Program-made: the position numbers and the translations under genes
NCBI GenBank assembly: GCA_948567375.1
Contig: OX419756.1
Location: 315,001-379,000, forward strand
DNA length: 64,000 bases
Source: Lunularia cruciata
Taxonomy: Eukaryota; Streptophyta; Marchantiopsida; Lunulariales; Lunulariaceae
Direction of reading: 5' to 3'
Part shown: piece by piece, positions 1-11,771 of the stretch
Layout: every line of letters begins with the position of its first letter
How positions within the stretch are numbered: the stretch's first letter is position 1
Notes under the pieces: generated by a model
What the model was told of the DNA's origin: nothing
Databases searched by the model: none
The model's input: the letters and a program-made list of their open reading frames with translations, nothing else

Positions 1-620
1 CCATCTTGACAACTTGTCACGAATACACACCCATAATCACAACATAGCAAATTCTGTCCAAACAAATCTTGATTGTGATGATTCAGATTCTCCAAAAGAT
101 GGCACTTCACTGCAGAACAACTTTGCCTCAGAATTGTGTTCCACGTCTCCACTGAAGGCACAACTTCCTTGATCAAAATTGCTTCACATCAACTTTGTGC
201 TGCACTCACAAATGCATAATACTACCAACACTACAATTCCTCTCAGATCCGTCAAGGCATTGCTCTGATTTCACTTCACTAAGGATCAAACACACAAAAT
301 GAAGATCAAGGTTGCAGAATCCAACATCCAACAAACATACTGACTTGCACTTTCAAATTATCCTCACACTCACAAACACAAGCATAGAATTGATACTCAG
401 AATCAAGCTCATGCGATGAGCACTAAAATCAACACTTCACTTTATCTATCTTCAGAAATATGAATACTGAACAACATTTTACTACAAATGCCACTCTTAA
501 ATAGTAAAGCAAATGACAATTGCTAACAAAAATACCGTTCCATAACAACTCTTCTAACATGCAGATCCAAACTGACAATGCAACTCTTCATATTTTCCTC
601 TTCCTATCTCAAAACTATGA

Positions 621-3300
621 CTACCCCATTCTAATGTTAACCTCCTCATTGGCTTTCAATCCCAATGATCTTCTTTTCACTTCTCCTTCTTTGGGTATAT
701 CTAATTCTAACAAATCCTTCACTTTTTCTACTTCTTCTACACTAGGAACTACAATTGAGCTCTTGGGTAACTCTTCTATCTCCTTATCTCCTGACCCACT
801 CTTCTCTAATGTCTCAAATAACAAGTCCAAAGACACCTGAATTCCTACTTGTACAACATTGGACTTTCTCTCCTCTGTCATACTTCTCCTAATTCTTTCT
901 AACTTTGACTTGACTAAATCTAATTTGAGACTGACATTGTCTCCTACTTGTAACATTTTCTGATCTACTCGCTCTTTTAATTGGATATGTAAAGTGTTTA
1001 TATCCATATCTTTGGCTTTCCTCTTCTGAGTTTCATGCACAAGCAACTTTAACTCGTGTAGACATGCTTCTTCCAACCTTCCTTCAGCCTCCGTGCTCAA
1101 GATTGCTTGCAACTTTCTGGCAACTTCTCCTATTGATTCCAACTCATACCCTCGAGATTGCTCTACCTTCAACTCTTTGCAATACATCTTCAACTTGTCT
1201 TCATACTCAGCAGCGAGCATATTGAGAACTATGTAAATCAACACTTTGTACCAACTCGTGCAATTTTTCTTCTTCTCGATGCTTGACTGCCAACTCTCTC
1301 TGCCATGCTTGATCCTTCCCGGCTGCACTTTTCCTCAAGCTCTCTAACTCCTGCTCCATTATTAGATTGAGAACTCTGTAACTTAGAGAACTTTGTACCA
1401 ACTCGTGCAATCTTTCTTCTTCTTGATGCTTGACTGCCAACTCTCTCTGCCATGCTCGATCCTTCCCGGCTGCACTTTTCCTCAAGCTCTCTAACTCCTG
1501 CTCCATTATTGCTACCATTGCCTTCACATGAATACTCTTGATGTGCAGCACATCACTGACCTCCTCTTTCATCTTGGTCAGCAACATCGCCTGCGCCTTC
1601 AACTCTTTGGCGTGCTTTTGCATTTCCTTACATCTTGACTCAAAATTCTCTTGCAAATTCTCAAAAGTCTTCTTCTTCAAGACTGCATCCACCCAAAGTT
1701 CTTCAACTTCCTTGTCTCTTCGGGTTGCACGCTCTTGCAAACCCTTCACTTCAACCAACAGATACTTCACCACCTGCAACTCATTTGTCACCTTCATACG
1801 ATCTTGGGGAATTACCTTTTGGTGCTTCTTCAATAGTTCCAACAATGGAGTGACAACCTTTGATAGATACTATATTCCCCCAAAGTTCTCTTCATCTTTG
1901 GCCTCATCTTTGTACTTTGCCTCTCCCATCAGCTCCTTCTGCCTAAGTCGTGATCTTTGTATCTTCAGCAACACTGCTTACGAGCTTCCTTCTTCCTTAC
2001 CTACTGAACTCGGTCCCGCAAGGTACTCCTTTTGTCTTTCAGCCCCCTTCTCTTCCACAACCAAGGCTACTCAATGATTCATCTTTCTTGGTACACTATC
2101 AATCATCACATGACAAGCTTCATCCACTTCTTCTTCTCCAACCAATTGCTGAACCTCGTGTTCACCCTCACTCTTCCTTCCAGATTCCTCACTTTGTAAA
2201 GTGAGTTCGGCTTCTTTTGAGTCCTCTTCTCTAGACTCTGTCTCTCCTTCAGACTCGGTTTCTGATGGTGCTTCTTTCACCATCTTCTTACTCTGCAGAA
2301 CTAGTCTTCGGGTCTTCTTTTGTGCTGGAGGCAACTTTGCTTCTTTGGGTTTATTGTGCTTCTTCTTCTTTGGGCTTGTGACTTCTTCCATCTTCTGTTG
2401 TCCCATCCTCAAGAAGTGATCATCATTGGCTCGCAAGTGTGCCATGTATTGTTGCTCTTCTTCATTTGCTTCCCGTCTCAAATCAAGATGGAAATGCAAC
2501 ATCATGCGACACCTCTCCTCTGCTGTCAGCAAGTTCAACCCAAAGTAGAAGTGTGCTGCAAACGGTGTGAAATAATGTGGATGCAAACTTGTCCTCTAAT
2601 AGACCACCATCTGCCTTGTTTGTTGGTGAAAACACTTTGCCCAGTTCACCTTCACTCTTGCAAACATCTAGTGGAAAAAGACCGCTTGCTGTATGTTCAC
2701 ACAAGTCATTCGTTCTGGTTTGAACATGGCCATTATCATCCCCATGATACATTGTTTAATCAAGTCCCAATAGGACTCCACCTTGTAACCATTCATTGTG
2801 CACGGAGCAAATAACAAATTTTGTATGTCTGTAATCTCTTTTGCAGTATCACACTTCCAATATAAGGTGATCCATATTGGTTCTCATGCTTCCTTCTCCA
2901 ACACTAACCTCCAATCAAGCTCAGTCCATCGAGCTAGATTTCCTCTCTTCCCCTCAACTTTGGGGCCTTCCTCGCAATTATTGGCAGCTATCTCTACCAT
3001 GACTCTTGGGAAATTGAAATTCTAGTTCCATGCTAAGAAGGTAATACAAAGTCTATTCAAGACTTCAATCCTTGCTATGATATCCAACCTACAAATTGCA
3101 AAACCTTGCACTGCCAGAGCGTTTGTGACTTTCTTTGCCATGATTTTCTCTCTTGTTCTTCAGCACTAGAAGACTATTCCTTCTCCTGGACGAGACACTC
3201 TAACCCCTTTTGGATTTTGGAAAATTTCACTCTCAATTGGCTTCTTGACATGCATTACTGCAGGATGACTACTCAAAGGGATAGGAAATCTACTTGTCAT
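621..3300 (-). pseudogene. LTR-encoded coiled-coil protein, diverged copy 1
   Basis: Degenerate version of the long protein found in each family 1 LTR. The N-terminus (ATG at 3300, MTSRFPIPLSS) aligns with MSSNFPLPLRS of other copies, and a TATA-like motif (TAATATAAAA, 3328-3337) lies just upstream. The middle keeps YFTPFAAHFYFGLNLL (2071-2586), an acidic Glu/Ser/Lys region and a coiled coil (621-1845). The frame is broken by stops and shifts. The coiled coil differs from the consensus: it holds LQENFESRCKEMQKHAKEL and a duplicated block. The function is unknown, and this may represent an older subfamily. Confidence 0.7.
1222..1515 (-). repeat. Tandem duplication of a 49-residue coiled-coil block
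   Basis: Two adjacent units of about 147 bp (145-147, with one 2-bp difference) encode MEQELESLRKSAAGKD...HELVQ twice, with Met-to-Met spacing of 49 residues. The duplication lies inside the coiled-coil part of the LTR-encoded frame and keeps the frame. No other LTR copy here shows it. Confidence 0.8.
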
Positions 3301-3699
3301 ATTCAACTTGCTCCTGTGCAATCGCAATTTTATATTACCCCAAATTGTAGTCATTCTTTAGTCAATTTCAAAATCGACTTCCCCTTCTTATGCATGTTGC
3401 TATCCTGTCATTGTCAAGACAAGCTTCTTCTGCCTCGGCCGTTTTTGAAGTGTACTTTCTTGCCACGTACAAAGGTTGTTAGATTGGCCTTTGCTTCTTG
3501 ATTTGAAGATGATGCTCTTTGGACTTGTTTCTTTGTACTCCTCTCTTGAGTACCTCCCTCATCGGATCCAAAGTCGACTTCTTTGGATTTCCTCCAAAGA
3601 CACTCCCGTCCATTCCTTCTTTTGCAATTCAGCTTTCTTGCTTACTTCTTCTCCAAATGCTAATTAAATAGAAAAAAAAATAAAAATATAGGCACCACA

Positions 3700-4825
3700 C
3701 ATGCTCTATCTCATCGATTTTTGGCTCTACCAACTTTTGTAACTATGAGTCCTAGACAGGTCCAAGTCTTCCTTCTCAAAAGCATGAGAGCCTGGGAAAC
3801 TCATAGGTGTGAGAAAAGTGGCTCTAGGCTGTCCAACTAGGTTCACCACTGCCATAGGTGACCTATCAGCCACTACCATTGTCTGAGACTGATGCTCCAA
3901 GGATGTGGTGTAGTAAAAGAAGTCAAAGAATCTCATCATATGCATTGTTTTAAAACCTTTATAGGTAAGAAGTCTGTCCACCAAAGATAAAGATGATGAG
4001 CTCTAGCTGCATCCAACAATACAATAGGTCCCATCCAAGAATGGACCTGCTGTGTACTTGCCACCACCCGGGTACAAGAATCACCCATCAAAGGAACATT
4101 CTCCAAAAGATAAGCTAGAGAAACAAATTGATGGACTTGGAGATGTTGTAGTATCCAGAACATCTCCCAAAACACCCCAAAACAAGGATCTTGAAGACCC
4201 AAACCTCAGCCAACACATGTATGTTTCTTACATGGCCATCCAAAAATCATCAAGTGAATAGGCCCATGTCTCTCCAGATCATGTGCCTCCAATAAGGAAA
4301 TGTCTAATGGTAGGGCCTTCTGTTAACCTTTGACTATTGACATTGGTAATAACTCAGGATACTGGTAGGCCAAGTATACCACATGATTTAGAGAGACTTG
4401 CCTAGAAATCTCATCTTTCTCCACATACAAGTACCTCTGTACTCATATGCTTGCTTGTAATACCGTAGCTAGTCCGGTGCTAATCCCACATAACAACTCC
4501 AATAGACATATCTCCTCTATTGGAAACTGCCAAGCAATGAGTGTGGTATCCAAAGGTGTCAAGAGAATTGACTCTAGAGGCTCATCCTCACACTCATCTC
4601 TTGGTGGTACAAAGGCTTCACTCCAAGCCTATTGCACCAACTCATCTGCATGCTACTGCAATGCCTCTTCTGAACTCAACTGATGCTTCAATAGTCTGGG
4701 AATATAGTGAGCCAAGACCCTAAACTAGAGACCCTGAACCCTAAACCCTAAACCCTTAACCCTATACTTCAACTCAGAGCCAATCTCCTCCTGCACTAGG
4801 AACTAAGATACATGTTGATACCAAG
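3700..4825 (-). other. Probable internal leader of the minus-strand family 3 element
   Basis: This stretch lies immediately inside the family 3 LTR that ends at 4826 (minus orientation) and begins with a tRNA-Met-like primer site (minus strand, 4811-4823, TGGTATCAACATG). Similarity to the plus-strand family 3 copy is clear only for the first 70 or so bases (4760-4825 against about 24905-24975). The rest has only short broken reading frames on either strand, for example 3727-4202 minus, and I recognise no domain. It ends at the family 1 LTR edge (3699). Confidence 0.4.
4731..4763. repeat. Short interstitial telomere-like repeat
   Basis: About four consecutive imperfect CCCTAAA-type units (ACCCTAAACCCTAAACCC and neighbours). 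CCCTAAA/TTTAGGG is the common plant telomere unit. It sits in the leader of a retroelement, not at a chromosome end, and it is short enough to have arisen by chance expansion. Confidence 0.6.
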
Positions 4826-6663
4826 TGCCACTCCAAGTAAACCCACAATGTATTGTAGGGCTAACTCCTCTGGAATCCCCAAAGAACTTCATAGTGACAA
4901 AGTAACCGCAATTACAACCGCAAGTACTCCAACAAGTGCCAATACCACCAAGTGACAACAACAATTGAGCACTACCAAGTGCCAATACCCATGGAACACT
5001 ACCCACTAACGTAACTCTGATTGAGATAACTACACTAGGGGAAAGGGCAACCAATAACATGCCATCACAACACGCACTCTCATGGTCTGCAAGTCATCAC
5101 TTCTTGCCTCATTGGAGAGAAAAAAAGGTAGTCTAACTGGTCATCACTCTAGCCTCATAACCAAGAGCACACTAAAGCACAAACACCCAAAAGTCAGGGC
5201 ACCTCACACAAATGTGATGCACAAACAAGAGGCAAAGAATAGAGGGGGTTCAATCACAAGAAATCTAAACAAAACCTCTCCATCTCATAAAGCAACACAA
5301 GACTAACTCTACCACTATTTGGCATTTGATATAAGAGGAGTTTGTATCTCCGTCCTAAGCTACCAAGATCACCAAGAATGGGATCAAACTGCCTCTCTTA
5401 GTCAAAGCTACAAGTGTATAGATAATAATGACACAGTCACTAGGACAACAAGTGAGGGTGGACTAGTTGGCTAAGGCGCCAGTCTAGGAACAAGAGATCT
5501 AGGGGTCAAATCCTATTGCGCACAATCTAGCAAGATGGGCTGATTTTGCCAAATAATGACCAAGATCTACTCTAAACTTGCTAGCCTCACGCTAGCAAGT
5601 TGGCTTGTAGGCCCTTCTAGGCATTTGTAGCCTCTCATAGCCCACAATCCTATGCTTCAAAACCTCTAAATGTCAAAATTCAGCCAAATAAGGCCTTTCT
5701 TCTTGCTACTTTGAACCTCCTCCAAATCTGCCAAAAACTCTACCAACTCTAGGCAAAATCTGCAACTTTGAAACCCCTCCAAATCTGGCCAAAATCTGAT
5801 GTAAACTCCAGAAAAAATCAGATGTAAACCTTAAATTTGGCTCATTGCCCAATCCTCCGCTAACTCTCTACTTGAGCTAGATTGAATTACCGGGTTTTTC
5901 AAAACCACAAATTCACAAAAATAGCTTCCTAACTCCACCTTCAATTTTACTTTTTGAGCACAACTTGCAACAAATTGGTCTTGCCTTCACCTCTTGAGCT
6001 CAAAATCACAACCATTGCTCAAAAATTGCTTCTTCTTTGCTCAAAAATTGGCCAACACTTTTGCACACCGTCTGCCTTACTGTCAAATCTGCATCAAGCA
6101 ATGAGCTTCTGCACACTAGGGAAAAAACTAAACTGCAATTGGGCTACCAACAATCCACCAAGCTTGGAGATACCACCAACACTCAAAGTTCAAGTACCTG
6201 ATTTCCCATGACTTCACTTCTTTGATGTAATCAGATTGTTTCTAACTCTCAAATCAACTCAACTCAGATCAGCACTTGATCTATCACTCTTTAAACTGCC
6301 AACAATTGGGTATTGATTACAGTCAAGCCACACCCACTCTAGCTAAGAGAATCCAAGTGACCCTCACCGGCCTCTGTCCACCATAGCCAGGAACTCAAAG
6401 GCTCAACATCAGAGAAGTGAGCTCTATGGAGCTGTGCTTCAAAAGTATACCTTTGGACTTGAGCAAGGTTTGAAACCCTAACGGTCCCATTGATGATACA
6501 TTTGATGGTGCAAATGGCGCAAAGTGATGGTGGACCCTACCATGAAGTCAGGTCCTTGAACAAAAAATCTGACCATTGAAAAGTAGTCTCTGGGAAGTTG
6601 CTGAAATACCTCTAACTACTAGTGTCCAAGCAATCTGGATGCAACACTACAAATAGCGTGACA
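4826..6663 (-). mobile_element. Family 3 LTR, minus strand
   Basis: This 1.84-kb segment is the inverse of 23297-24905. Matching blocks include the outer end (plus orientation ...AAATAGCGTGACA at 6663 against TGTCACACCATTTG at 23297), the middle (ACTAGTTGGCT near 5464 against the inverse near 24480) and the inner end (TGCCACTCCAAG at 4826 against CTTGGAGTGGCA at 24905). Both copies have a TGGTATCA primer-like site two bases inside the inner end, which fixes orientation and shows that these are LTRs. It carries no coding capacity that I can see. It abuts the chromovirus gag at 6664, so it probably inserted there or replaced that element's 5' LTR. Confidence 0.7.
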
Positions 6664-7675
6664 ACCCTTAGGAATGATCAAACAATGCAAGAAGGAGAAC
6701 AGTCTCAAAGCCCAGTACCTATGATCAAATTACTTGGAGATGCACCCGTGCCTATGACATCCAACCCGGCCAATGATGAAGCCACATTGTTATTACGGAT
6801 GAACAAGAGCTGCAAAATCAAGACTTACAAGGGGCAACGTGCTATGGGAGTAGTGGAGAATTAGATCTCAAGAATGAATTGATACTTCCGATCGTTCTCA
6901 ATGGAGATCACTGAGCATGCCGTAGGTGTGTTTGGATGTGACTAATTGACCAATAAAGCCCTCACATGGTACGATGCTTGGGAATGATCAATGTTAGTAG
7001 AAAGAAGGGAGGTCATATGGACAGTAATACAAGAAGGACTTTTAAAGAATTTCTCATCCGTGGATTCCATGCAGGTTGCTCAAATCTGACTATGGAGATT
7101 GAAACAAAAGAATAGCATACAAGAGTACATGGAAACTTTTTTGGATCTACAAGTTGCAATAACCAACATGAGTCCAACATAGGCTCTAAACAAGTTCAAA
7201 TGAGGGTTGAAGGATTGGATTTGCCAAGAAGTCATGATACAAAATCTTTGGGAGAAAGTGCACTTGGAGAAGGTGAAGGAGTAGTTCCATCTCAATATTA
7301 TTGGGCAGAAATGCCACACATGGTTAGACCAACACCTATAGAATTGGGTAACCTTTGGTTTTGAGATAGAGGAGCACAACTGCTTCAAGGAGAGTGGAAG
7401 AACAAAGAGATGGAGTCCCATGAGGAGAAGGAACTTGAGGAGAACAACATCATTGCTACAATTGTGGCCGTATTGGTCACATCTCTATCAACTATCATGC
7501 TTGTCTTCCTAGAGGCCCTTGGGCTCTATACACTCAATCTTTGAACAACATGGAGTGATGTACGGAAGAAGAGGATGAAAAAATCCCCTCAAAAAACAAA
7601 GATCACCAATAAAGGTACCTCATGGCCTTATTGGCTCAATAGGGAAGTGGACAAGTGAGGGGAGAAAGAAGATGA
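6664..7675 (+). pseudogene. Family 2 chromovirus gag (decayed)
   Basis: Reading in mixed frames gives a gag-like protein: an opening stretch (6622-6864) with ATLLLRMNKSCKIKTYKGQ, then RTFKEFLIRGF and a region resembling the gag multimerisation domain of Ty3/gypsy elements, followed near 7450-7510 by a zinc-knuckle remnant (HNCGRIGHISINYHACL). Stops and shifts are frequent. It lies directly upstream of the protease and RT, in the usual gag-pol order. The 5' LTR and primer site of this element are absent, because the family 3 LTR ends at 6663. Confidence 0.55.
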
Positions 7676-8160
7676 GTGCACAAAGATCTAGAAAGGCAAA
7701 TCACAATTCATTGTGGTGAATGGTGTCCTAGAAGGAATCAAGTGAGAGTATTGATAGATCTTGGAGCAGCAAAGAATTTCTTATCTTTCTATGTTGCAAT
7801 AAAATTGGGGATGGATCTAGAGAAAGATGAGAGCAAAGAAGTAGCGTTACCTAATGGGCAAACAAAGAAGATTGAGTTGTTATCTAGAAGGGTAATACTC
7901 TTTGTAGGAAAAAACCAAGAAGCAATTGAGTGGCGAGTGATACAATTAGCTTGTTATGATGTAATCTTATGCATGTCTTGGATGGAGCAATACAACCCTA
8001 TAGTAAATTGGAGGAAGAAAGGAGTGAGCACCCGCCAATGGCGATCATTAGGTTTAGAGAAAAAGCATATAGGCAGAAATTGCCTCTCTAGTCATAGGAA
8101 CAACAACTATCTATAAGACATATTATTGTTTCATGAGTTTAATAAGAGAAGTCTAGAGTG
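7676..8160 (+). pseudogene. Family 2 chromovirus aspartic protease
   Basis: The reading frame at 7676-8116 contains VLIDLGAAKNFLS followed by a beta-rich segment ending CYDVILCMSWMEQYNPIVNW, the usual ending (ILGMDWL..) of Ty3/gypsy protease domains. The active site would normally read D-S/T-G-A; here it reads DLGA, so the Ser/Thr is lost and the domain is likely inactive. It sits between gag remnants and RT, as expected. Confidence 0.7.
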
Positions 8161-8198
8161 CAAAATTTGATAGACAAATTCCTAAGAAATTAAAGGAT

Positions 8199-9340
8199 GT
8201 GGTAAATGAGTTTCAAGATGTCTTCTTAGATGATCTACCCTTAGGATTACCACCAAAAAGGAGAGTAGATCATAAAATTGAGATACTTCCAGAGAAGACA
8301 CCTCCTTGTAAGGCCCCATATTGTCTATCGCCTCAGGAGTTGCAGGAGTGTAAGGCACAAATTGAGGATATGATGCAAAAGAGGTTTATCCAACCCAACG
8401 TATCACCATACGGGGCTCTTGCCTTGTTTGTGAAGAAGAAAGATGGTACAATGCATATGTGCATTGACTATTGGGGTCTCAATCAAGCAACAATAAAGAA
8501 CAAATGCCTTTTACCCTGCATTGATAACCTATTTGATCAACTCAATGGAGCAAGACACTTCACCAAACTAGACTTGCGGAGTGATTACAATCAAATCCAA
8601 ATTTTAGAGGAAGATGTATACAAAACTGCCTTTCAAACCAAGTATGACCACTTTGAGTACCTTCTAATGCCATTTGCCATCACCAATGCACTTGCCATTG
8701 TCATGAGTCTGATGAATGACATATTTCGGCTATCTTTAGATAAGTCTATTATCATCTTCCTAGATGACATCTTAGTATATAGTAGGACAATGATGGAACA
8801 CAAATAGCATCTACAAGAAGTCTTCTAAATTCTAAGACAGAATCACTTGTATGCCAAAATCTCAAAGTGAAAATTTGGCAAGTCTGAAGTAGACTACTTA
8901 GGACATAGAGTAAGTGTAGAGGGTATCCAAGTATTAACAGATAAAATAGAGGTCATTAAAAAATGGAGTGCTCCAAAAGATCAGACTCAACTCAAGAGCT
9001 TCTTGGGGTTGACAAGGTTCTATTGTTGTTTGTCAAGGACTTCTCCAAGGTGGCATAGCCTTTAACAACACTACTTAGCAAAGGGAAGAAATGGACGTGG
9101 GGAACCGCACAAGAGTTGAATTTTCAAGAATTGAAAGACGCCTTGCTACATGCACCAATCTTGAAATGGTATGAACCAAAATGTCAAATCAAATTGGCTA
9201 CCAATGCATCAGGCATAACAATAGGGGCAGTCCTACAACATGAATGGCATGATGGGTGGCATCTAATTGCATACTTCTCTCAAAAGCTATTATTGATGTC
9301 ACGAGGATTGCATGGTCTTGAGAATGTGTTGAGCACCTAA
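8199..9340 (+). pseudogene. Family 2 chromovirus reverse transcriptase and start of RNase H
   Basis: Encodes the RNA-dependent DNA polymerase that copies the element's RNA. Visible landmarks in order: a conserved entry ([15 protein letters not shown]), the fingers ([19 protein letters not shown], normally MCVDYRALN), the palm ([12 protein letters not shown]), the [10 protein letters not shown] block and the catalytic FLDDILVYS box near 8755-8780. A stop follows at 8807, then a remnant thumb (KCQFG-like, TPDKIEVIKKW region), and 9116-9340 begins RNase H (IKLATNASGITIGAVLQ; the catalytic Asp is replaced by Asn). The frame is then interrupted; RNase H resumes near 20150 with ELAIVLATKHWKHYLG. 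Confidence 0.8.
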
Positions 9341-11326
9341 TTGTTTGCTAAAGCAGATCTCACAATTTGAGATGGTACAAGTGGCTTGCGTCTATTGGAT
9401 GGGAATATGAACTATCAGCAACTATCAAACTTGTACAAAGAATTTATTGTTGACTTTTCTCTCTTTCTTCTTGACTATGGCAAATGATGTTATGTGCTCC
9501 AACTTCATTATCAAAGCTATCATTTATAATGCGATCTGCATGTTGAAGGCTTCCAATTCTTCCTTCTTACAATTATGTCTCCACTCTAACCAAATTTTTG
9601 TCATAGGACACAACATTCTGTACTATAAACATACCAGACTTACAGAGGTTGTGTTCTACAAGATCCTTAATTAAAGTTGTGATCAACCCTTTAGCATTTC
9701 ATCTCAATGAAATATCATGCACATGCAATCTGTCCATAGATTACTCCATAGATTTTTTGAGGAAGGCTTGTGTACACTTCATTGCAAAACAAAGGAGAGC
9801 AATATTGAACGGCCAAGAAAGGAAGAAAGAAGGTTTTGGTTATCAATAAGGGCATGCCTTTAGTTTCTCTTAGACATTGGTTCTACCAGATCAAGATTCA
9901 ATTGTGCCATCTCTGCACTTCTCAACCATTTAGTTTTAAGCTCAAAGCCTTCTAATGTTTGGTAGCAATGTAAGTAGACCAACCTGTGCATGAAAAGAAA
10001 TTCTAGTTTTCTGTGCGAGTGGTGCAATTATCATCAAAATTTGCTTAGACTAATATTGACCTTTGAGCTTCTCTCTGTATATGTACTTGAACTGAAATCT
10101 ATTCCTGAATTGGTTTATACCTTTGACTCTATATGAATCCCTCCTTTGATCCTTTCCTTTCTATGTTCCCCTATCACACCCTTTTTTATTTCTTATCACT
10201 CCCCACAATTCCTTCAATATTTCTCCATGTTTCCAAACCGTTTCAGATTTCTTTGTCCTGTCAAACCTTTCAAGAGTTGTCTATCTTGTCTAACCTTTTT
10301 GAGACTTTCTTTAGATTCCTGTCAAAACCCTTCAATATTTCCCTATCCTACAACCCTTTGATAATTCACTATCCTAAGACAAAACCTCTTTCTCTGTCCT
10401 GCCCAAACCTTACTTCAATACTTCACTATATATGACAAGACCTCCTTCAAGATTTCTCTATAAATGGAGAAAACTCCTTTGCAATTTCTCTCTATAAATG
10501 CAAAAACCGCTTTTGAGATCTCACTCTTGCAAAACCTCAAAACCCTTTGAGGTCTCATTCTCTCTATTTTGCAAAAACCATTTTTGAGAGTTATCTCTAT
10601 CCTACCAAACCTCTTTAAACACTATCATGGCAAAACCTTCTTGAGAATTCACTCTTGGCAAAACCCTCTTCTCTCCAAAATTCCTTCCTCTCTTCTTCTA
10701 TCTAGGCCCTCTTCTCTCTCAAAATTCTTCTGTCCAGTCTTTCCTTCTTCAAGATTCCTCCGTCTCACTCCAATTCTTGACTTCCCTTGATCTTTTCTTT
10801 TCCTCTAAAAAATCACCTTTCTCCCTTCCTTTGATGTTCAAAAATCCTCTCTGATTTTTCTGTTCCTTTCTTCTCTCTTATCCTTGATGCCCTTCCCTCT
10901 TTGCCTTTTGATGGTTCAAAACCGTTCTCTGATTTTTTAATTTTTTTTGTATTCAATCACTCTCCTTTCACACTTCTCTTGATCCTTCCCTGTCATTGCC
11001 ACATATTCTTCAATGTTTCTTTTTCCTTCCTTCACTATCACCTCCTTTGATCTTTCCTACTTACTCCTTTGCTCCTTTGCTGCCTTTGCCAAAGATTCTT
11101 CATTGTTTCCTTTCCTTCCTTGTCACCAAAGCTCTCTTTGATCCTTCTCTGTCAACAAACTCCTTTCAATCCTCAAAAACCTCTTCCTTTGATTGCTCTT
11201 GTCACTACACTCTTTTGTTTCATGAACTTTCTACCTTTGTTCTTGACTCCTCAATACCTTTGCTTTCCTTCCTAATTCCTTAACTCTTTACTTTCAATTC
11301 TTGATTCCTCAAATCCTCAACCTTTG
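9341..11326. other. Non-coding insert, left arm, strongly CT-rich
   Basis: This is the left part of a foreign block splitting the chromovirus RNase H. From about 10130 onward the plus strand is mainly C and T, with recurrent CAAAACCCTTC, TTTGATCCTT and CTCTCAAAATTC words. Reading frames here are low-complexity Ser/Phe/Leu/Pro strings and not credible genes. The composition resembles the LTRs of element D at 51492-53691, so it may be the LTR of a related pyrimidine-rich element, but I could not define its ends. Confidence 0.5.
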
Positions 11327-11331
11327 CTTGT
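11327..11331. repeat. Target-site duplication CTTGT (with 18894-18898)
   Basis: CTTGT occurs directly before TGTGACAACC (11332) and again directly after ...ACCACA (18893), as expected for one 5-bp integration duplication around the minus-strand solo LTR. Confidence 0.9.
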
Positions 11332-11353
11332 TGTGACAACCTAGCAAATATCA

Positions 11354-11358
11354 CTTTT
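11354..11358. repeat. Target-site duplication CTTTT (with 15139-15143)
   Basis: CTTTT precedes TGTGGTGCCC at 11359 and follows ...TTGTCACA at 15138. It is part of the older minus LTR end (cac-ctttt-gcagtaat context) and shows that the plus LTR integrated there. Confidence 0.93.
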
Positions 11359-11744
11359 TGTGGTGCCCACATTTTTTGTTTTTTCAGAATAAAGGAGAAG
11401 AAGTGTATAGAGAAGTCGGATTGTGCCTGTATGGCTAAAGAAGGTGAAGAAAAGAGTCTTCGGGATGAAACCCAAAGTAAAGTGACTTTGGGTTAGAAGG
11501 CAAAGTACTCGGAAATGCCTTGTCAGCATACAACCCAAAGTAAATTGTCTTCGGATTGGGGGGGAGCTCAACCCGAGGCGAAGATAGTCTTACAACCTTT
11601 TGTCAGGGCAAGACATTCAAGAAATGGCCGTTTGAAAACCTACGGCTCATACGCACGAAGGTTGATTGACAATGATAGGTGCATGCTGGAGGTGTGATTT
11701 CTTGGTAGGAACTCGAAGTGACGGAAGACGAAGAAGCACAACTC

Positions 11745-11752
11745 TATAAAAA
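11745..11752 (+). promoter_or_regulatory. TATA box of the family 1 LTR
   Basis: TATAAAAA in CAACTCTATAAAAATC, 27 nt before the first ATG of the LTR-encoded frame. The same motif at the same 27-nt spacing occurs at 30132, 40079 and 50540 (minus), and at about 25 nt at 18511 (minus). It is the only strong TATA match in this conserved block, so it is the likely core promoter, making everything upstream U3. Confidence 0.75.
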
Positions 11753-11771
11753 TCAAACTTGCAATGAAAAA

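Larger units (their letters stand above)
1..3699 (-). mobile_element. Family 1 LTR, copy 1 (left part outside window)
   Basis: A minus-strand family 1 LTR. Its 5' terminus reads, in plus orientation, ...GGCACCACA ending at 3699, preceded by the A-rich tract found at every family 1 LTR start. The window opens inside the LTR, roughly 190 bp from its 3' end. The shared blocks around 120-340 and the C-terminal part of the LTR-encoded protein align in order with the copies at 11359-15138 and 29746-33523. It is visibly more diverged than the others. No polypurine tract follows at 3700, so it is a 5' LTR or a solo LTR rather than a 3' LTR; the missing left side prevents a target-duplication check. 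Confidence 0.85.

Noticed and set aside
5954-6211. An 85-codon plus frame within the family 3 LTR
   Set aside because: It is not conserved in the inverse copy at 23297-24905, and it lies in an LTR with many indels between copies.
11718-11771. Start of the LTR frame at the GTG at 11718
   Set aside because: GTG is not a normal start in plants. The frame is merely open upstream; the first conserved ATG is at 11772, and these codons surround the TATA box.
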